Below are positions 60,313 through 64,000 of a stretch of DNA of 64,000 bases, piece by piece. Each line of letters starts with the position of its first letter. Position 1 is the stretch's first letter. The notes under the pieces are model-generated. The model saw only the letters and a program-made list of their open reading frames with translations, had not been told where the DNA came from and made no database searches. Source of the stretch: Silene conica (lineage: Eukaryota > Streptophyta > Magnoliopsida > Caryophyllales > Caryophyllaceae); assembly GCA_029255685.2 (NCBI GenBank), contig CM055314.2, positions 71,932,815-71,996,814 on the forward strand, read 5' to 3'. The position numbers and the translations under genes are program-made.

Positions 60313-61269
60313 TTAATTTTTTTTTTGCAAGAAGGTTAGTCTCACTTTTATTCATCCAGGAAAAAAATGAGATGATATCTTACAAAAACAAAAGCGAAAA
60401 GATAGCAAGAAAGGACCAAACAACAAAAAACTCTCGATTTAGAGCATTACAGCCAACTATCTACGAATATTGGGATCACTACTTGAACTAAGTCTAGTCC
60501 TGATAGAGAACTTCACATTTGCCACCACCTGATCTGAAGAAATAAGATGTCCCCCGAAAACACACTTATTTCCTGCTTCCCAAATGCCGCGGACTAACCC
60601 CGCAACACAACATGACAGAATCACCCTTTTCCAGGTAGAGCGAGTTTTGTCCGCAAGAATTTTGTAGAGCCAATTCTTTAAGTCAACATCAGACCCAAGC
60701 CCCGTCACACCAAGCCAAGAAACCATAGAGCGTCGCACTTTTTGAGAAAAGGGGCATCGAAAAAACAGATGACGATGCGTCTCAGAGGCGCACTTACAAA
60801 GGCAACATCTGTTAACTACTTGAAAACCTCGAGAACATAGGTTATCCACAGTGGGCAGTTTGTTTTGAACAACCTGAATCGCGCAGATACGGTGTTTGGG
60901 GATGATTTCCGTAAGTTGCAAAGGAACAGTCCAGCCAAGAGTACGGTTTTTATGGCGAAACAACTGGTAGGCTTTGCAGACCGAGAACGTACCTTTGTAA
61001 ACACAAGAATCCAGCATCTTCTGAGCGTCCATAGGGGTGCCAGCAACACTAAGTAAAGCATTTTTGGTTTTGATTATGTTTTTCCAACATTCGGCATGAT
61101 GTGGTTGGCAAGCCGCTTCCCAAACCCGGGTGTTGGCAAGGTTGTAGGCAAGAGTCCATCTATCCCAAATCCCCTCCCCTTGTTGGGTTAAATTCCAAAG
61201 CCTTTTGATTATTGTCCTCTTTAATTGTGTGTAAAAAGTGAGAGAAATAAAGTCGGAATATAACGACAA
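60313..61269 (-). pseudogene. 5'-truncated LINE (non-LTR retrotransposon) 3' end
   Basis: The frame 61269-60457 (270 residues) is the C-terminal part of a plant L1-type reverse transcriptase ORF2. It contains KRLWNLTQQGEGIWDRWTLA, the zf-RVT region HRICAIQVVQNKLPTVDNLC and Cys/His-rich NRCCLCKCASETHRHLFF, then RCPFSQKVRR. The catalytic reverse transcriptase and endonuclease domains are absent upstream, as usual for 5'-truncated copies. Below the stop is a short 3' tail ending in an A run on the minus strand (about 60313-60325). Flanking duplication was not found. Not a host gene. Confidence 0.88.
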
Positions 61270-61765
61270 AATGTGTAGGAATAAGCAACTCCCTTGGGGG
61301 GTTGAACCTCCTTGGGCTTATGAAGTGGATTATCCCTCCTCCGTTTGGGTGTAAGTCAGGCACGTTGCATAATTTAACATATATCCATTTTTCCTTAAAA
61401 TCCCTTTCACGGAACTTGCTAATCGAAATTTGATATTGGTACAACAATATTTTATGGGTTTATAATCCATTTGACACATTTATTAGATAAAATACATAAT
61501 TATATCTTAAATTACCGACAAAAATCTTCAAAACCTAAAACAACAATGAGATTACGAAAGAGCCCGTGGTGAAGCGAGGAGACTAGCCACGATCTGAGAG
61601 GATTAGTTCATCAAATCTGATAACATGAAATAAAAGTATGAGCTTATCATTACAAGGCCGTGGACAAAATAAGTGAAAAGGACGCATATGTGTGTTAGGT
61701 AAAGACTCTGCTGGCATAACACTGTAACTGGCCAAGTCCGTTAATTCTTTTTTGTATGCATTAAA
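61270..61765. other. Intergenic, no gene seen
   Basis: Sequence around 61285-61350 (CTTGGGGGGTTGAACCTCCT) is relatively G+C-rich, but no family is recognised. It may belong to the upstream part of the LINE or an adjacent repeat. Confidence 0.4.
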
Positions 61766-61941
61766 CACAATTTCTCATTTCTGACGGTATGTCATCGCAA
61801 GTTTGCGACGGGTCAAATACTAACCACATAGAAAGATCAGACAAAATAGAGTGTTCAAAGAGTTACATTTCGTTGTCTTATCTAACCATTTGGGTTGTAT
61901 TTAACCCATCGTAAATTTATGACGGGCATGAAGACCAGTTG
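61766..61941. mobile_element. Mutator-type MITE, TGTGACGG family, 176 bp
   Basis: A 9-bp duplication TGCATTAAA flanks it (61757-61765 and 61942-61950). Ends CACAATTTCTCATTTCTGAC and, inverted, CACAACTGGTCTTCATGCCC are related. CACAA-TTCTCATTT-TGACGG matches the end of the copy at 47946-48127. Non-coding. Confidence 0.85.
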
Positions 61942-61950
61942 TGCATTAAA

Positions 61951-62568
61951 ATGGGGTGGAGTTGTTCGTTGCTTGGTCTTCTTATCAACTCAACTATATA
62001 TGACGTATCTTCTAATTGTCAGCTGGTTTATATGAAAACGACACTCATTACGATTTTTAAATGTCGATATTAAAATTGCCCTTTGAATTTTTCTGTTCGA
62101 AACTCTCCTGGAAAATAAATAGAATAATAAATGAAGCATCTTCTTGCCACAACTTCGAAGCAATCATAGGACGATTATCACCACAGGGACATGTAGTCGG
62201 GCTCAGGTCGAGTGGTCGACATCACAACCTAACTTGATTGTTACAAGTAGACATCCAGTGGATTGCTTTCCCTCTCCCGTCACATCGTTTTTTTATGGGA
62301 GTATAAGAAGTACGTAAAATAAAAGGGGAAGGAGATAGTTGCTAGCTAATGTCTCAACAAAAATAACATCACAGAACACCTCTTTCTCTTTTATTCACAA
62401 CACGAGCATTACGAGCACAAAACATTAACATCAGAGGCCTTAATCCCATAGTGATTTAGTGTCGGCTCACATGAATCATCCTTTAGTACGAGCACAAAAC
62501 TGAGACGAAAATTAAACATAGCCGAGTTTTAACGTACCTTCAAAAATACTCTTCCTTCAAACCTGACA
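61951..62568. other. Downstream flank of the TTLL12-like gene
   Basis: Probably includes the 3' untranslated region of the minus-strand gene (about 62380-62568). No other feature is recognised. Confidence 0.5.
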
Positions 62569-63640
62569 CTAAAGGGGGGTAACATATTTGGTTTCATTGA
62601 GAAATAGACAGCCGAAAACAGTATTGAAGAAATCACCGCCTTTGAGTACTCCTCCCTTGCCAAACAATGACTCTGAGTCGTATTTACATGCCCTTGTACA
62701 GTCCGGGCAATACGTCACCTGTAGACGAGCAAAGATCATTATACTCCGATGAACCTCGCAAACATATCACATATATTCTAAGCTAACAAAGTAATTATCT
62801 TTTTCATGAACTTTGCCTAAACAGTGCCGCTTAGAAATGTCTAAATGAGAGATGCAGGATCTTTGAAATTGACCGGCTTTTGCTAAGATATGTTATATTC
62901 AATCAGCTTTGTGTGTCAAAGTCCCATATTACCAAAATGTGAGATCAACCCCATTCAACTAAACATTTGTGTTGTTACAAAGTCAAAAGACGTCAATCAA
63001 CATTTCTAATCCCTAGTGCGGCATAGTGCACATCTTCAGTAGCAGGACCGAGCCGCATCATACATGACATCTATTAAAGTTGATCAAATGAGACAGGCTG
63101 CCTTGCTACACCCTTTATTAGACCCAAAAAATGCTCACCCAGCCAAAAAAGGTCAGATATTTTTATTAGGCTGGGTATTTGCCTAGCTTTTGACCCAATC
63201 TGAATTCTACAAATATCAGAATTTTTGAGCATGACATACCTCCAGTAGCTTAGGGCAGAGAGACGCATCGAGCATGACATCTACACCATAAATAGCCCTG
63301 GATTTCGGATTGTGCATCTCAGGATGGACTGCAATTGCCGCCTCGAACACGGATTTAATCATGCTTTGGATTCTCTCGTGAATACCTTGCCATTTTACTG
63401 CAATAATTAAATCAGAATATAATATGTTAGCCAACCCAAATAATCTAGGGCTTGACATTATATTGTTGTTGTTGCACCACGCTTGGCTTAATAATGAAAA
63501 AGATAACTGTAAAAATGGGAAACCACAGGACTATGATAAGTGACAAAAGTGAAGCTAAGAAGTCACAAACCGTGGTGTTCCTGCTCAAACTCTCTCACGA
63601 ACTCTGGTGTTTGCATATGATTAAGTGTTCCACGGTAGTT
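62569..63640 (-). CDS. TTLL12-like: TTLL12-type tubulin-tyrosine ligase, last three exons (partial)
   Basis: Member of the tubulin-tyrosine ligase family, ATP-grasp enzymes; TTLL12 is a divergent member linked to tubulin and histone modification. Minus-strand exons 63640-63571, 63397-63240 and 62718-62569 join in frame with GT-AG introns. They encode NYRGTLNHMQTPEFVREFEQ, then VKWQGIHERIQSMIKSVFEA and AIYGVDVMLDASLCPKLLE, then VTYCPDCTRACKYDSESLFG through GGDFFNTVFGCLFLNETKYV to a TAG. The YGVDVMLD...LLEVTYCPDC ending is the family's conserved C terminus, including the ATP/Mg-binding Asp and Glu. No defect is seen in these 92 codons. Earlier exons lie beyond the right edge; I see none in 63660-64000. 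Confidence 0.93.
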
Positions 63641-64000
63641 CTGCAAGGGTGACGACGCTGTCAATACTATTTCCCGGGGAAATGAAAAAGGATGGAGAGA
63701 TATAGGAGTTGTTATGATCTATGTTATTCCGACTCATCATATAACCTCAGCTCCGTGACACTTGACAATCGGGCATGGGTATGACACATGGACACTTAAG
63801 TTTAAACTAAAAACAAAAACCTCTTCGTAAAAATAGCCGGCCCTACACTTGGATATACCTGAGATACTTTAAAAATGAGTCTGAGTAACATAGACAATGA
63901 TCCTTGGCGTGGGGTAAAACTTAAAAGAGACTACTACGTTCCACGTACTCTAGTAAAAGGGGCGTGAAATTACCATAACAGTGAAATGGGTCTCATACTC
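63641..64000 (-). other. Intron of the TTLL12-like gene
   Basis: No exon with TTL-family motifs is recognisable here on the minus strand. It is assigned as intron because the next coding exon starts at 63640 directly after TTGCAG. Confidence 0.6.

Overview
The window is nuclear DNA of a flowering plant, most likely a eudicot. It is A+T-rich and shows canonical GT-AG introns, three plant host genes (RBX1, a RIPK-like receptor-like cytoplasmic kinase, and a TTLL12-type ligase), initiator-Met-primed copia elements, and a dense mix of Helitron, CACTA, PIF/Harbinger, Mutator-like, hAT-like, SINE and LINE sequence. The species cannot be named from the sequence alone.

Layout. 1-4.5 kb is A+T-rich repeat sequence ending in a Helitron-type 3' terminus. 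4.9-9.16 kb is an intact five-exon RBX1 gene on the minus strand, with a 3.5-kb intron holding a duplicated segment and inserted elements. 9.5-24 kb is a nest of transposons. Remains of copia elements (minus-strand gag with two stop codons, three primer-binding sites) carry a PIF/Harbinger element (12599-23311) in an LTR. That element is itself hit by a long-TIR Mutator-like MITE, a 3.78-kb CACTA element in ORF1 and a 1.35-kb solo LTR in ORF2. Removing each insert with one target-site copy joins the Harbinger frames across the junctions.

24-47.94 kb is a block of plus-strand exon fragments from unrelated host genes: a Gly/Tyr-rich protein, PABP, CTR1-like kinase, SEC61 alpha, alpha-amylase, PPDK, a mitochondrial inner-membrane protease, and several unidentified exons. 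The block ends in a canonical Helitron 3' end (hairpin, 11 nt, CTAG|T). I infer a multi-gene-capturing Helitron. It was later interrupted by a young 9.0-kb copia element with gag but no recognisable pol (30061-39096) and by a 2.96-kb solo LTR (42038-45000). The solo LTR holds the most unusual structure here: twelve tandem copies of a constant 24-nt segment, each bounded by short arms that differ between copies yet are largely complementary within a copy.

48-52.5 kb is intergenic with MITEs and short tandem repeats. 52.56-55.68 kb is an intact five-exon RIPK-like kinase gene on the minus strand. 56-62.4 kb is intergenic with a SINE, a Tourist-like MITE, a 5'-truncated LINE and a Mutator-type MITE. 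62.57 kb to the right edge holds the last three exons of a minus-strand TTLL12-type gene that continues beyond the window.

The three host genes are independent transcription units. RBX1 would supply the RING subunit of cullin ubiquitin ligases, the kinase would act in immune or cell-surface signalling, and the TTLL12-like protein belongs to the tubulin-tyrosine ligase family. Everything between them is explained mainly by repeated, nested transposition.
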